Positions 1 through 16,018 are shown, numbered from the stretch's first letter. The stretch is 64,000 bases of DNA from Siphonodentalium dalli (GCA_032622095.1 CP136061.1:3160001-3224000); one strand, 5' to 3'. Numbers and translations are program-made. Notes: generated by a model from the sequence alone, not told the origin.

Positions 1-975
1 TGATTCAGTATGTCAGCATGCTGTTATTAGATACCTTTATATAAGCTTCAATGTTCACTTCTGATTATGTGTTTAGTCGTAGGACATCTGATTCAGTATG
101 CCAGCATGCTGTTATTAGAGACCTTTATATAAGCTTCAATGTTCACATCTGATTATGTGTTTAGTCGTAGGTCATCTGATTCAGTATGCTAGCATGCTGT
201 TATTAGAGACCTTTATATAAGCTTCAATGTTCACATCTGATTATGTGTTTAGTCGTAGGTCATCTGATTCAGTATGCTAGCATGCTGTTATTAGAGACCT
301 TTATATAAGCTTCAATGTTCACTTCTGATTATGTGTTTAGTCGTAGGACATCTGATTCAGTATGCCAGCATGCTGTTATTAGAGACCTTTATATAAGCTT
401 CAATGTTCACATCTGATTATGTGTTTAGTCGTAGGTCATCTGATTCAGTATGGCAGCATGCTGTTATTAGAGACCTTTATATAGGCCTCAATGTTCACAT
501 CTGATTATGTGTTTAGTCGTAGGTCATCTGATTCAGTATGCTAGCATGCTGTTATTAGAGACCTTTATATAAGCTTCAATGTTCACATCTGATTATGTGT
601 TTAGTCGTAGGTCATCTGATTCAGTATGTTAGCATGCTGTTATTAGAGACCTTTATATAGGCCTCAATGTTCACTTCTGATTATGTGTTTAGTCGTAGGT
701 CATCTGATTCAGTGTGACAGCATGCTGTTATTAGAGACCTTTATATAAGCCTCAATGTTCACTTCTGATTATGTGTTTAGTCGTAGGTCATCTGATTCAG
801 TATGGCAGCATGCTGTTATTTGAGACCTTTATATAAGCCTCAACGTTAACTTCAGATTATGTGTTTAGTCGTAGGTCATCTGATTCAGTGTGGCAGCATG
901 CTGTTATTAGAGACCTTTATATAAGCCTCAACGTTAACTTCAGATTATGTGTTTAGTCGTAGGTCATCTGATTCA

Positions 976-3900
976 GTATGCCAGCACGTTGTCATTAGAG
1001 ACCTTTATATAGGCCTCACAGTTCACTTCTGATTATGTGTTTAGTCGTAGGACATCTGATTCAGTATGCCAGCATGCGTTATTAGAGACCTTTAAATAAG
1101 CCTCAATGTTCACTTCTGATTATGTGTTTAGTCGTAGGTCGTCGAATTCAGTATGCCAGTATACTGTTATTAGAGTCCTTTATATAAGCCTCAATGTTTA
1201 CTTCTGATTATGTGTTAGTCGTAGGTCATCTGATTCAGTGTGACAGCATGCTGCTATTAGAGACCTTTATATAAGCCTCAATGTTCACTTCTGATCATGT
1301 GCTTAGTCGTAATTCATCTGATTCCGTATGTCAGCATGCTGTTATTAGAGACCTTTATATAAGCCTAAATCTTCACTTTTGATTATGTGTTTAGTCGTGG
1401 GCCATCTGATTCAGTATGACAACATGCTGTTATTAAAGAACTTTAAATAAGCATCAATGTTCACTTCTGATTATGTGTTTAGTCGTAGGTCATCTGATTC
1501 AGTATGCCAGCACGCTGTTATTATATATCTTTATATACGCCTCAATGTTCACTTCTGATTATGTGTTTAGTCGTAGATCATCTGATTCAGTATGTAAGCA
1601 TGCTGCTATTAGAGAACTTTATATATTCATCAATGTTCACTTCTGGTAATGTGTTTAGTCGTAGGTCATCTGATTCAGTATGCCAGCATGCTGTTATTAG
1701 AGACTTTATAGAAGCCTCAATGTTCACGTCTGATTATGTGTTTAGTCGTAGACCATCTGATTCAGTATGCCAGCATGCTGTTAGTAGAGACCTCTATATA
1801 AGCCTCAATGTTCACTTTTGATTATGTGTTTAGTCGTTGGTCATCTGATTCAGTATGCCAGTATGCTGTTATTGCATACATTAATATAATCCTCAATGTT
1901 CACTTCTGGTTATGTGTTTAGTCGTAGGTCATCTGATTCAGTATGCCAGCATGCTGTTAGTAGAGACCTTTATATAAGCCTCAATGTTCACTTCTGATTA
2001 TGTGTTTAGTCGTAGACCATCTTCTTCAGTATGCCAGCATACTGTTATTAGAGACCTTTATATAAGTCTCAAAGTTCACTTCTGATTATGTGTTTAGGCG
2101 TAGGTCATCTGATTCAGTATGCCAGCATGCTGTTATTAGATACCTTTATATAAGCCTCAATGTTCACTTCTGATTATGTTTTAGTCGTATGTCATCTGAT
2201 TCAGTATGGCAGCATGCTGTTATTAGAGACCTTTATATAAGCCTCACTGTTCACTTCTGATTATGTGTTTAGTCGTAGGACATCTGATTCAGTATGCCAG
2301 CATACTGTTATTAGAGACCTTTATATAAGCCTCAATGTTCACGTCTGAGTATGTGTTTAGTCGTAGGTCATCTGATTCAGTATGCCAGAATGCTGTTATT
2401 AGAGACCTTTATATAATCCTCAATGTTCACTTCTGATTATGTGTTAGTCGTAGGTCATCTGATTCAGTGTGACAGCATGCTGTTATTAAAGACCTTTATA
2501 TAAGCCTCAATGTTCACTTCTGAGTATGTGTTTAGTCGTATGTCATCTGATTCAGTATGCCAGCATGCTGTTATTAGATACCTTTATATAGGCCTCAGTG
2601 TTCACTTCTAATTATGTGTTTAGTCGTATGTCATCTGATTCAGTATGCCAGCATGCTGTTATTAGAGACCTTTATATAGGCCTCAGTGTTCACTTCTAAG
2701 TATGTGTTTATTCGTAGGTCATCTGATTCGGTATGCCAGCATGCTGTTATTAGAGACCTTTATATAAGCCTCAATGTTTACTTCTGATTATGTGTTTAGT
2801 CGTAGGTCATCTGATTCAGTATGTCAGCATGCTGTTAATAGATACATTTATAGAAGCCTCAATGTTCACTTCTGATTATGTGTTTAGTCGTAGACCAACT
2901 TCTTCAGTATGCCAGCATACTGTTATTAGAGACCTTTATATAAGTCTCAAAGTTCACTTCTGATTATGTGTTTAGGCGTAGGTCATCTGATTCAGTATGT
3001 CAGTATGCTGCTATTAGAGACCTTTGTATAAGCCTCAATGTTCACTTCTGATTATGTGTTTAGTCGTATGTCATCTGATTCAGTATGGCAGCATGCTGTT
3101 ATTAGAGACCTTTATATAAGCCTCACTGTTCACTTCTTATTATGTGTTTAGTCGTAGGACATCTGATTCAGTATGCCAGCATACTGTTATTAGAGACCTT
3201 TATATAAGCCTCAATGTTCACGTCTGAGTATGTGTTTAGTCGTAGGCCATCTGATTCAGTATGCCAGAATGCTGTTATTAGAGACCTTTATATAATCCTC
3301 AATGTTCACTTCTGATTATGTGTTTAGTCGTATGTCATCTGATTCAGTATGCCAGCATGCTGTTATTAGATACCTTTATATAGGACTCAATGTTCATGTT
3401 GGATTATGTGTTTAGTCGCAGGTCATCTGATTCAGTATGCCAGCATGCTGTTATTAGAGACCTTTATATAAGCTTTAATGTTCACATCTGATTATGTGTT
3501 TAGTCGTATGTCATCCGATTCAGTATGTTAGCATGCTGTTATTAGAGACCTTTATATTAGCCTCAATGTTCATTTCTGAGTATGTGTTTAGTCGTATGAC
3601 ATCTGATTCAGTATGGCAGCATGCTGTTATTAGAGACCTTTATATAAGCCTCACAGTTCACTTCTGATTATGTGTTTAATCGTAGGACATCTGATTCAGT
3701 ATGCCAGCATGCTGTTATTAGAGACCTGTATATAAGCCTCAATGTTCTCTTCTGATTATGGGTTTTAGTCGAAGCTAATCTGATTCAGTATGGCAGCATG
3801 CTGTTATTAGAGACCTTTGTATAAGCCTCAATGTTCACTTCTGATTATGTGTTTAGTCGTATGTCATCTGATTCAGTATGGCAGCATGCTGTTATTAGAG

Positions 3901-6065
3901 ACCTTTATATAAGCCTCACGGTTCACTTCTGATTGTGTGTTTAGTCGTTGGACATCTGATTCAGTATGCCAGTATACTGTTATTAGAGACCTTTATATAA
4001 GCCTGAATGTTCACTTCTCATTATGTGTTTAGTCGTAGGTCATCTGATTCAGTATCCCAGCATGCTGTTATTAGATACCTTTATATAAGCCTAGATGTTC
4101 ACTTCTGAGTTTGTGTTTAGTCGTAGGTCATCTGATTCAGTATGCCAGCACGTTGTCATTAGAGACCTTTATATAGGCCTCACAGTTCACTTCTGATTAT
4201 GTGTTTAGTCGTAGGACATCTGATTCAGTATGCCAGCATGCGTTATTAGAGACCTTTAAATAAGCCTCAATGTTCACTTCTGATTATGTGTTTAGTCGTA
4301 GGTCGTCGAATTCAGTATGCCAGTATACTGTTATTAGAGTCCTTTATATAAGCCTCAATGTTTACTTCTGATTATGTGTTAGTCGTAGGTCATCTGATTC
4401 AATGTGACAGCATGCTGCTATTAGAGACCTTTATATAAGCCTCAATGTTCACTTCTGATCATGTGCTTAGTCGTAATTCATCTGATTCCGTATGTCAGCA
4501 TGCTGTTATTAGAGACCTTTATATAAGCCTAAATCTTCACTTTTGATTATGTGTTTTGTCGTGGGCCATCTGATTCAGTATGACAACATGCTGTTATTAA
4601 AGAACTTTATATAAGCATCAATGTTCACTTCTGAGTATGTGTTTAGTCGTAGGTCATCTGATTCAGTATGCCAGCACGCTGTTATTATATATCTTTATAT
4701 ACGCCTCAATGTTCACTTCTGATTATGTGTTTAGTCGTAGATCATCTGATTCAGTATGTAAGCATGCTGCTATTAGAGAACTTTATATATTCATCAATGT
4801 TCACTTCTGGTAATGTGTTTAGTCGTAGGTCATCTGATTCAGTATGCCAGCATGCTGTTATTAGAGACTTTATAGAAGCCTCAATGTTCACGTCTGATTA
4901 TGTGTTTAGTCGTAGACCATCTGATTCAGTATGCCAGCATGCTGTTAGTAGAGACCTCTATATAAGCCTCAATGTTCACTTTTGATTATGTGTTTAGTCG
5001 TTGGTCATCTGATTCAGTATGCCAGTATGCTGTTATTACATACATTAATATAATCCTCAATGTTCACTTCTGGTTATGTGTTTAGTCGTAGGTCATCTGA
5101 TTCAGTATGCCAGCATGCTGTTAGTAGAGACCTTTATATAAGCCTCAATGTTCACTTCTGATTATGTGTTTAGTCGTAGACCATCTTCTTCAGTATGCCA
5201 GCATACTGTTATTAGAGACCTTTATATAAGTCTCAAAGTTCACTTCTGATTATGTGTTTAGGCGTAGGTCATCTGATTCAGTATGTCAGTATGCTGCTAT
5301 TAGAGACCTTTATATAAGTCTCAAAGTTCACTTCTGATTATGTGTTTAGGCGTAGGTCATCTGATTCAGTATGCCAGCATGCTGTTATTAGAGACCTTTA
5401 TATAAGCCTCAATGTTCACTTCTGATTATGTTTTTAGTCGTATGTCATCTGATTCAGTATGGCAGCATGCTGTTATTAGAGACCTTTATATAAGCCTCAC
5501 TGTTCACTTCTGATTATGTGTTTAGTCGTAGGACATCTGATTCAGTATGCCAGCATACTGTTATTAGAGACCTTTATATAAGCCTCAATGTTCACGTCTG
5601 AGTATGTGTTTAGTCGTAGGTCATCTGATTCAGTATGCCAGAATGCTGTTATTAGAGACCTTTATATAATCCTCAATGTTCACTTCTGATTATGTGTTAG
5701 TCGTAGGTCATCTGATTCAGTGTGACAGCATGCTGTTATTAAAGACCTTTATATAAGCCTCAATGTTCACTTCTGAGTATGTGTTTAGTCGTATGTCATC
5801 TGATTCAGTATGCCAGCATGCTGTTATTAGATACCTTTATATAGGCCTCAGTGTTCACTTCTAATTATGTGTTTAGTCGTATGTCATCTGATTCAGTATG
5901 CCAGCATGCTGTTATTAGAGACCTTTATATAGGCCTCAGTGTTCACTTCTAATTATGTGTTTATTCGTAGGTCATCTTATTCGGTATGCCAGCATGCTGT
6001 TATTAGAGACCTTTATATAAGCCTCAATGTTTACTTCTGATTATGTGTTTAGTCGTAGGTCATCT
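976..6065 (+). repeat. Duplicated satellite block, offset about 3.16 kb
   Basis: A run of variant monomers starting with the distinctive CCAGCACGTTGTCATTAG near 976 recurs starting near 4139, an offset of 3,163-3,164 bp (36 monomers). The stretches 1504-1821 and 4668-4985 translate identically over 105 residues, which shows very high identity. The left copy departs from the pattern near 2810 and the right copy near 6065, with small insertions or losses of whole monomers between them. The monomer marked CCAGCACGCTGTTATTATAT appears again near 6074, 7850, 8813, 11450, 14087 and 16725, so this block is the ancestor or relative of the higher-order repeat to its right. Confidence 0.8.
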
Positions 6066-8106
6066 GATTCAGTATGCCAGCACGCTGTTATTATATATCT
6101 TTATATACGCCTCAATGTTCACTTCTGATTATGTGTTTAGTCGTAGATCATCTGAATCAGTATGTAAGCATGCTGCTATTAGAGCACTTTATATATTCAT
6201 CAATGTTCACTTCTGGTAATGTGTTTAGTCGTAGGTCATCTGTAATAGATACATTTATAGAAGCCTCAATGTTCACTTCTGATTATGTGTTTAATCTTAG
6301 ACCATCTGATTCAGTTTGCCAGCATGCTGTTAGTAGAGACCTCTATATAAGCCTCAATGTTCACTTTTTATTATGTGTTTAGTCGTAGACCATCTGATTC
6401 AGTATGCCAGTATGCTGTTATTACAGACATTTATATAATCCTCAATGTTCACTTCTTGTTATGTGTTTAGTCGTAGGTCATCTGATTCAGTATGCCAGCA
6501 TGCTGTTAATAGATACCTTTATATAAGCCTCAATGTTCACTTCTGATTATGTGTTTAGTCGTAGACCATCTGATTCAGTATGCCAGTATGCTGTTATTAC
6601 AGACATTTATATAATCCTCAATGTTCACTTCTTGTTATGTGTTTAGTCGTAGGTCATCTGATTCAGTATGCCAGCATGCTGTTAATAGATACCTTTATAT
6701 AAGCCTCAATGTTCACTTCTAATTATGTGTTTAGTCGTAGACCATCTGATTCAGTATGTCAGTATGATGCTATTAGAGACCTTTATATAAGTCTCAAAGT
6801 TCACTTATTATAGAGACCTTTATATAAGCCTCAATGTTCACTTCTGATAATGTGTTTAGCCGTAGGACATCTGATTCAGTATGCCAGCATAGTGTTATTA
6901 GAGACCTTTATATAAGCCTCACTGTTCACTTCTGATAATGTGTTTAGTCGTAGGATATCTGATTCAGTATGTCAGCATGCTGTTATTAGAGACCTTTATA
7001 TAAGCCTCACTGTTCACTTCTGATTATGTGTTTAGTCGTATGTCATCAGATTCAGTGTGCCAGCATGCTGTTATTAGAGACCTTTATATAAGCCTCACTG
7101 TTCACTTCTGATTATGTGTTTAGTCGTATGTCATCTGATTCAGTATTCCAGCATGCTGTTATTAGACACCTTTATATATGCCTCAATGTTCACTTCTGAT
7201 TATGTGTTTAGTCGTAGGTAATCTGATTCAGTATGTCAGCATGCTGTTATTATATACCTTTATATAAGCCTCAATGTTCACTTCTGATTATGTGTTTAGT
7301 CGTAGGTCGTCGGATTCAGTATGCCAGAATGCTGTTATTGGAGTCCTTTATATAAGCCTCAGTGTTCATTTCTGAATATGTGTTAGTCGTAGGTCATCTG
7401 ATTCAGTATGTCAGCATGCTGTTATAATATACCTTTATATAAGCCTCAATGTTCACTTCTGATTATGTGTTTAGTCGTAGGTCGTCGGATTCAGTATGCC
7501 AGTATACTGTTATTAGAGTCCTTTATATAAGCCTCAATGTTTACTTCTGATTATGTGTTAGTCGTAGGTCATCTGATTCAGTGTGACAGCATGCTGTTAT
7601 TAGAGACCTTTATATAAGCCTCAATGTTCAATTCTGATCATGTGCTTAGTCGTAATTCATCTGATTCCGTATGTCAGCATGCTGTTATTAGAGACCTTTA
7701 TATAAGCCTAAATCTTCACTTTTGATTATGTGTTTAGTCGTGGGCCATCTGAGTCAGTATGACAACATGCTGTTATTAAAGACCTTTATATAAGCATCAA
7801 TGTTCACTTCTGATTATGTGTTTAGTCGTAGGTCATCTGATTCAGTATGCCAGCACGCTGTTATTATATATATTTATATACGCCTCAATGTTCACTTCTG
7901 ATTATGTGTTTAGTCGTAGATCATCTGATTCAGTATGCCAGCATGCTGTTAGTAGAGACCTCTATATAAGCCTCAACGTTCACTTTTGATTATGTGTTTA
8001 GTCGTTGGTCATCCGATTCAGTATGCCAGTATGCTGTTATTACAGACATTAATATAATCCTCGATGTTCACTTCTGAGTTTGTGTTTAGTCGTAGGTCAT
8101 CTGATT

Positions 8107-11100
8107 CAGTATGCCAGCATACTGTTATTAGAGACCTTTATATAAGCCTGAATGTTCACTTCTCATTATGTGTTTAGTCGTAGGTCATCTGATTCAGTAT
8201 CCCAGCATGCTGTTATTAGATACCTTTATATAAGCCTCGATGTTCACTTCTGAGTTTGTGTTTAGTCGTAGGTCATCTGATTCAGTATGCCAGCACGTTG
8301 TCATTATAGACCTTTATATAGGCCTCACAGTTCACTTCTGATTATGTGTTTAGTCGTAGGACATCTGATTCAGTATGCCAGCATGCGTTATTAGAGACCT
8401 TTAAATAAGCCTCAATGTTCACTTCTGATTATGTGTTTAGTCGTAGGTCGTCGGATTCAGTATGCCAGTATACTGTTATTAGAGTCCTTTATATAAGCCT
8501 CAATGTTTACTTCTGATTATGTGTTAGTCGTAGGTCATCTGATTCAGTGTGACAGCATGCTGTTATTAGAGACCTTTATATAAGCCGCAATGTTCACTTC
8601 TGATCATGTGCTTAGTCGTAATTCATCTGATTCCGTATGTCAGCATGCTGTTATTAGAGACCTTTATATAAGCCTAAATCTTCACTTTTGATTATGTGTT
8701 TAGTCGTGGGCCATCTGATTCAGTATGACAACATGCTGTTATTAAAGACCTTTATATAAGCATCAATGTTCACTTCTGATTATGTGTTTAGTCGTAGGTC
8801 ATCTGATTCAGTATGCCAGCACGCTGTTATTATATATCTTTATATACGCCTCAATGTTCACTTCTGATTATGTGTTTAGTCGTAGATCATCTGATTCAGT
8901 ATGTAAGCATGCTGCTATTAGAGAACTTTTTATATTCATCAATGTTCACTTCTGGTAATGTGTTTAGTCGTAGGTCATCTGATTCAGTATGCCAGCATGC
9001 TGTTAATAGATACATTTATAGAAGCCTCAATGTTCACTTCTGATTATGTGTTTAGTCGTAGACCATCTGATTCAGTATGCCAGCATGCTGTTAGTAGAGA
9101 CCTCTATATAAGCCTCAATGTTCACTTTTGATTATGTGTTTAGTCGTTGGTCATCTGATTCAGTATGCCAGTATGCTGTTATTACAGACATTAATATAAT
9201 CCTCAATGTTCACTTCTGGTTATATGTTTAGTCGTAGGTCATCTGATTCAGTATGCCAGCATGCTGTTAGTAGAGACCTTTATATAAGCCTCAATGTTCA
9301 CTTCTGATTATGTATTTAGTCGTAGACCATCTTCTTCAGTATGCCAGCATACTGTTATTAGAGACCTTTATATAAGTCTCAAAGTTCACTTCTGATTATG
9401 TGTTTAGGCGTAGGTCATCTGATTCAGTATGTCAGTATGCTGCTATTAGAGACCTTTGTATAAGCCTCAATGTTCACTTCTAATTATGTGTTTAGTCGTA
9501 TGTCATCTGATTCAGTATGGCAGCATGCTGTTATTAGAGACCTTTATATAAGCCTCACTGTTCACTTCTTATTATGTGTTTAGTCGTAGGACATCTGATT
9601 CAGTATGCCAGCATACTGTTATTAGAGACCTTTATATAAGCCTCAATGTTCACGTCTGAGTATGTGTTTAGTCGTAGGTCATCTGATTCAGTATGCCAGA
9701 ATGCTGTTATTAGAGACCTTTATATAATCCTCAATGTTCACTTCTGATTATGTGTTAGTCGTAGGTCATCTGATTCAGTGTGACAGCATGCTGTTATTAA
9801 AGACCTTTATATAAGCCTCAATGTTCACTTCTGAGTATGTGTTTAGTCGTATGTCATCTGATTCAGTATGCCAGCATGCTGTTGTTAGAGACCTTTATAT
9901 AGGCCTCAGTGTTCACTTCTAATTATGTGTTTAGTCGTATGTCATCTGATTCAGTATGCCAGCATGCTGTTATTAGATACCTTTATATAAACCTCAATGT
10001 TCACTTCTGGTTATGTGTTTAGTCGTAGGTAACCTGTTTCAGTATGTCAGCATGCTGTTATTAGAGACCTTTATATAAGCCTCAATGTTCACTTCTGATT
10101 ATGTGTTTAGTGGTAGTTCATCTGATTCAGTATGCCAGTAAGCTGTTATTAGAGACCTTTATATAGGACTCAATGTTCATGTTGGATTATGTGTTTAGTC
10201 GCAGGTCATCTGATTCAGTATGCCAGCATGCTGTTATTAGAGACCTTTATATAAGCTTCAATGTTCACATCTGATTATGTGTTTAGTCGTATGTCATCCG
10301 ATTCAGTATGTTAGCATGCTGTTATTAGAGACCTTTATATTAGCCTCAATGTTCATTTCTGAGTATGTGTTTAGTCGTAAGACATCTGATTCAGTATGCC
10401 AGCATGCTGTTATTAGAGACCTTTATATAAGCCTCACAGTTCACTTCTGATTATGTGTTTAATCGTAGGACATCTGATTCAGTATGCCAGCATGCTGTTA
10501 TTAGAGACCTTTATATAAGCCTCACAGTTCACTTCTGATTATGTGTTTAATCGTAGGACATCTGATTCAGTATGTCAGCATGCTGTTATTAGAGACCTTT
10601 ATATTAGCCTCAATGTTCACTTCTGATTATGTGTTTAGTCGTATGACATCTGATTCAGTATGGCAGCATGCTGTTATTAGAGACCTTTATATAAGCCTCA
10701 CTGTTCACTTCTGATTGTGTGTTTAGTCGTTGGACATCTGATTCAGTATGCCAGTATACTGTTATTAGAGACCTTTATATAAGCCTGAATGTTCACTTCT
10801 CATTATGTGTTTAGTCGTAGGTCATCTGATTCAGTATCCCAGCATGCTGTTTTTAGATACCTTTATATAAGCCTCGATGTTCACTTCTGAGTTTGTGTTT
10901 AGTCGTAGGTCATCTGATTTAGTATGCCAGCACGTTGTCATTAGAGACCTTTATATAGGCCTCACAGTTCACTTCTGATTATGTGTTTAGTCGTAGGACA
11001 TCTGATTCAGTATGCCAGCATGCGTTATTAGAGACCTTTAAATAAGCCTCAATGTTCACTTCTGATTATGTGTTTAGTCGTAGGTCGTCGAATTCAGTAT

Positions 11101-14100
11101 GCCAGTATACTGTTATTAGAGTCCTTTATATAAGCCTCAATGTTTACTTCTGATTATGTGTTAGTCGTAGGTCATCTGATTCAGTGTGACAGCATGATGT
11201 TATTAGAGACCTTTATATAAGCCGCAATGTTCACTTCTGATCATGTGCTTAGTCGTAATTCATCTGATTCCGTATGTCAGCATGCTGTTATTAGAGACCT
11301 TTATATAAGCCTAAATCTTCACTTTTGATTATGTGTTTAGTCGTGGGCCATCTGATTCAGTATGACAACATGCTGTTATTAAAGACCTTTATATAAGCAT
11401 CAATGTTCACTTCTGATTATGTGTTTAGTCGTAGGTCATCTGATTCAGTATGCCAGCACGCTGTTATTATATATCTTTATATACGCCTCAATGTTCACTT
11501 CTGATTATGTGTTTAGTCGTAGATCATCTGATTCAGTATGTAAGCATGCTGCTATTAGAGAACTTTTTATATTCATCAATGTTCACTTCTGGTAATGTGT
11601 TTAGTCGTAGGTCATCTGATTCAGTATGCCAGCATGCTGTTAATAGATACATTTATAGAAGCCTCAATGTTCACTTCTGATTATGTGTTTAGTCGTAGAC
11701 CATCTGATTCAGTATGCCAGCATGCTGTTAGTAGAGACCTCTATATAAGCCTCAATGTTCACTTTTGATTATGTGTTTAGTCGTTGGTCATCTGATTCAG
11801 TATGCCAGTATGCTGTTATTACAGACATTAATATAATCCTCAATGTTCACTTCTGGTTATATGTTTAGTCGTAGGTCATCTGATTCAGTATGCCAGCATG
11901 CTGTTAGTAGAGACCTTTATATAAGCCTCAATGTTCACTTCTGATTATGTATTTAGTCGTAGACCATCTTCTTCAGTATGCCAGCATACTGTTATTAGAG
12001 ACCTTTATATAAGTCTCAAAGTTCACTTCTGATTATGTGTTTAGGCGTAGGTCATCTGATTCAGTATGTCAGTATGCTGCTATTAGAGACCTTTGTATAA
12101 GCCTCAATGTTCACTTCTAATTATGTGTTTAGTCGTATGTCATCTTCTTCAGTATGGCAGCATGCTGTTATTAGAGACCTTTATATAAGCCTCACTGTTC
12201 ACTTCTTATTATGTGTTTAGTCGTAGGACATCTGATTCAGTATGCCAGCATACTGTTATTAGAGACCTTTATATAAGCCTCAATGTTCACGTCTGAGTAT
12301 GTGTTTAGTCGTAGGTCATCTGATTCAGTATGCCAGAATGCTGTTATTAGAGACCTTTATATAATCCTCAATGTTCACTTCTGATTATGTGTTAGTCGTA
12401 GGTCATCTGATTCAGTGTGACAGCATGCTGTTATTAAAGACCTTTATATAAGCCTCAATGTTCACTTCTGAGTATGTGTTTAGTCGTATGTCATCTGATT
12501 CAGTATGCCAGCATGCTGTTGTTAGAGACCTTTATATAGGCCTCAGTGTTCACTTCTAATTATGTGTTTAGTCGTATGTCATCTGATTCAGTATGCCAGC
12601 ATGCTGTTATTAGATACCTTTATATAAACCTCAATGTTCACTTCTGGTTATGTGTTTAGTCGTAGGTAACCTGTTTCAGTATGTCAGCATGCTGTTATTA
12701 GAGACCTTTATATAAGCCTCAATGTTCACTTCTGATTATGTGTTTAGTGGTAGTTCATCTGATTCAGTATGCCAGTAAGCTGTTATTAGAGACCTTTATA
12801 TAGGACTCAATGTTCATGTTGGATTATGTGTTTAGTCGCAGGTCATCTGATTCAGTATGCCAGCATGCTGTTATTAGAGACCTTTATATAAGCTTCAATG
12901 TTCACATCTGATTATGTGTTTAGTCGTATGTCATCCGATTCAGTATGTTAGCATGCTGTTATTAGAGACCTTTATATTAGCCTCAATGTTCATTTCTGAG
13001 TATGTGTTTAGTCGTAAGACATCTGATTCAGTATGCCAGCATGCTGTTATTAGAGACCTTTATATAAGCCTCACAGTTCACTTCTGATTATGTGTTTAAT
13101 CGTAGGACATCTGATTCAGTATGCCAGCATGCTGTTATTAGAGACCTTTATATAAGCCTCACAGTTCACTTCTGATTATGTGTTTAATCGTAGGACATCT
13201 GATTCAGTATGTCAGCATGCTGTTATTAGAGACCTTTATATTAGCCTCAATGTTCACTTCTGATTATGTGTTTAGTCGTATGACATCTGATTCAGTATGG
13301 CAGCATGCTGTTATTAGAGACCTTTATATAAGCCTCACTGTTCACTTCTGATTGTGTGTTTAGTCGTTGGACATCTGATTCAGTATGCCAGTATACTGTT
13401 ATTAGAGACCTTTATATAAGCCTGAATGTTCACTTCTCATTATGTGTTTAGTCGTAGGTCATCTGATTCAGTATCCCAGCATGCTGTTTTTAGATACCTT
13501 TATATAAGCCTCGATGTTCACTTCTGAGTTTGTGTTTAGTCGTAGGTCATCTGATTTAGTATGCCAGCACGTTGTCATTAGAGACCTTTATATAGGCCTC
13601 ACAGTTCACTTCTGATTATGTGTTTAGTCGTAGGACATCTGATTCAGTATGCCAGCATGCGTTATTAGAGACCTTTAAATAAGCCTCAATGTTCACTTCT
13701 GATTATGTGTTTAGTCGTAGGTCGTCGAATTCAGTATGCCAGTATACTGTTATTAGAGTCCTTTATATAAGCCTCAATGTTTACTTCTGATTATGTGTTA
13801 GTCGTAGGTCATCTGATTCAGTGTGACAGCATGATGTTATTAGAGACCTTTATATAAGCCGCAATGTTCACTTCTGATCATGTGCTTAGTCGTAATTCAT
13901 CTGATTCCGTATGTCAGCATGCTGTTATTAGAGACCTTTATATAAGCCTAAATCTTCACTTTTGATTATGTGTTTAGTCGTGGGCCATCTGATTCAGTAT
14001 GACAACATGCTGTTATTAAAGACCTTTATATAAGCATCAATGTTCACTTCTGATTATGTGTTTAGTCGTAGGTCATCTGATTCAGTATGCCAGCACGCTG

Positions 14101-16018
14101 TTATTATATATCTTTATATACGCCTCAATGTTCACTTCTGATTATGTGTTTAGTCGTAGATCATCTGATTCAGTATGTAAGCATGCTGCTATTAGAGAAC
14201 TTTTTATATTCATCAATGTTCACTTCTGGTAATGTGTTTAGTCGTAGGTCATCTGATTCAGTATGCCAGCATGCTGTTAATAGATACATTTATAGAAGCC
14301 TCAATGTTCACTTCTGATTATGTGTTTAGTCGTAGACCATCTGATTCAGTATGCCAGCATGCTGTTAGTAGAGACCTCTATATAAGCCTCAATGTTCACT
14401 TTTGATTATGTGTTTAGTCGTTGGTCATCTGATTCAGTATGCCAGTATGCTGTTATTACAGACATTAATATAATCCTCAATGTTCACTTCTGGTTATATG
14501 TTTAGTCGTAGGTCATCTGATTCAGTATGCCAGCATGCTGTTAGTAGAGACCTTTATATAAGCCTCAATGTTCACTTCTGATTATGTGTTTAGTCGTAGA
14601 CCATCTTCTTCAGTATGCCAGCATACTGTTATTAGAGACCTTTATATAAGTCTCAAAGTTCACTTCTGATTATGTGTTTAGGCGTAGGTCATCTGATTCA
14701 GTATGTCAGTATGCTGCTATTAGAGACCTTTGTATAAGCCTCAATGTTCACTTCTGATTATGTGTTTAGTCGTATGTCATCTGATTCAGTATGGCAGCAT
14801 GCTGTTATTAGAGACCTTTATATAAGCCTCACTGTTCACTTCTTATTATGTGTTTAGTCGTAGGACATCTGATTCAGTATGCCAGCATACTGTTAATAGA
14901 GACCTTTATATAAGCCTCAATGTTCACGTCTGAGTATGTGTTTAGTCGTAGGTCATCTGATTCAGTATGCCAGAATGCTGTTATTAGAGACCTTTATATA
15001 ATCCTCAATGTTCACTTCTGATTATGTGTTAGTCGTAGGTCATCTGATTCAGTGTGACAGCATGCTGTTATTAAAGACCTTTATATAAGCCTCAATGTTC
15101 ACTTCTGAGTATGTGTTTAGTCGTATGTCATCTGATTCAGTATGCCAGCATGCTGTTGTTAGAGACCTTTATATAGGCCTCAGTGTTCACGTCTAATTAT
15201 GTGTTTAGTCGTATGTCATCTGATTCAGTATGCCAGCATGCTGTTATTAGATACCTTTATATAAACCTCAATGTTCACTTCTGGTTATGTGTTTAGTCGT
15301 AGGTAACCTGTTTCAGTATGTCAGCATGCTGTTATTAGAGACCTTTATATAAGCCTCAATGTTCACTTCTGATTATGTGTTTAGTGGTAGTTCATCTGAT
15401 TCAGTATGCCAGTAAGCTGTTATTAGCGACCTTTATATAGGACTCAATGTTCATGTTGGATTATGTGTTTAGTCGCAGGTCATCTGATTCAGTATGCCAG
15501 CATGCTGTTATTAGAGACCTTTATATAAGCTTCAATGTTCACATCTGATTATGTGTTTAGGCGTATGTCATCCGATTCAGTATGTTAGCATGCTGTTATT
15601 AGAGACCTTTATATTAGCCTCAATGTTCATTTCTGAGTATGTGTTTAGTCGTATGACATCTGATTCAGTATGGCAGCATGCTGTTATTAGAGACCTTTAT
15701 ATAAGCCTCACAGTTCACTTCTGATTATGTGTTTAATCGTAGGACATCTGATTCAGTATGCTAGCATGCTGTTATTAGAGACCTTTATATAAGCCTCAAT
15801 GTTCTCTTCTGATTATGGGTTTTAGTCGAAGCTAATCTGATTCAGTATGGCAGCATGCTGTTATTAGAGACCTTTGTATAAGCCTCAATGTTCACTTCTG
15901 ATTATGTGTTTAGTCGTATGTCATCTGATTCAGTATGGCAGCATGCTGTTATTAGAGACCTTTATATAAGCCTCACTGTTCACTTCTGATTGTGTGTTTA
16001 GTCGTTGGACATCTGATT
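8107..16018 (+). repeat. Higher-order repeat: three 2,637-bp units of 30 monomers
   Basis: Three consecutive units start at 8107, 10744 and 13381 and the next begins at 16019, giving offsets of 2637, 2637 and 2638 bp. Each unit holds 30 monomers of different variant types in the same order. Equivalent stretches 8813-9043, 11450-11680 and 14087-14317 translate identically. Monomers within a unit differ from each other far more than monomers at the same place in different units. This is the defining pattern of a higher-order repeat, as known from centromeric satellites in other animals, and implies recent amplification by unequal exchange or gene conversion of the 30-mer as one block. Confidence 0.92.
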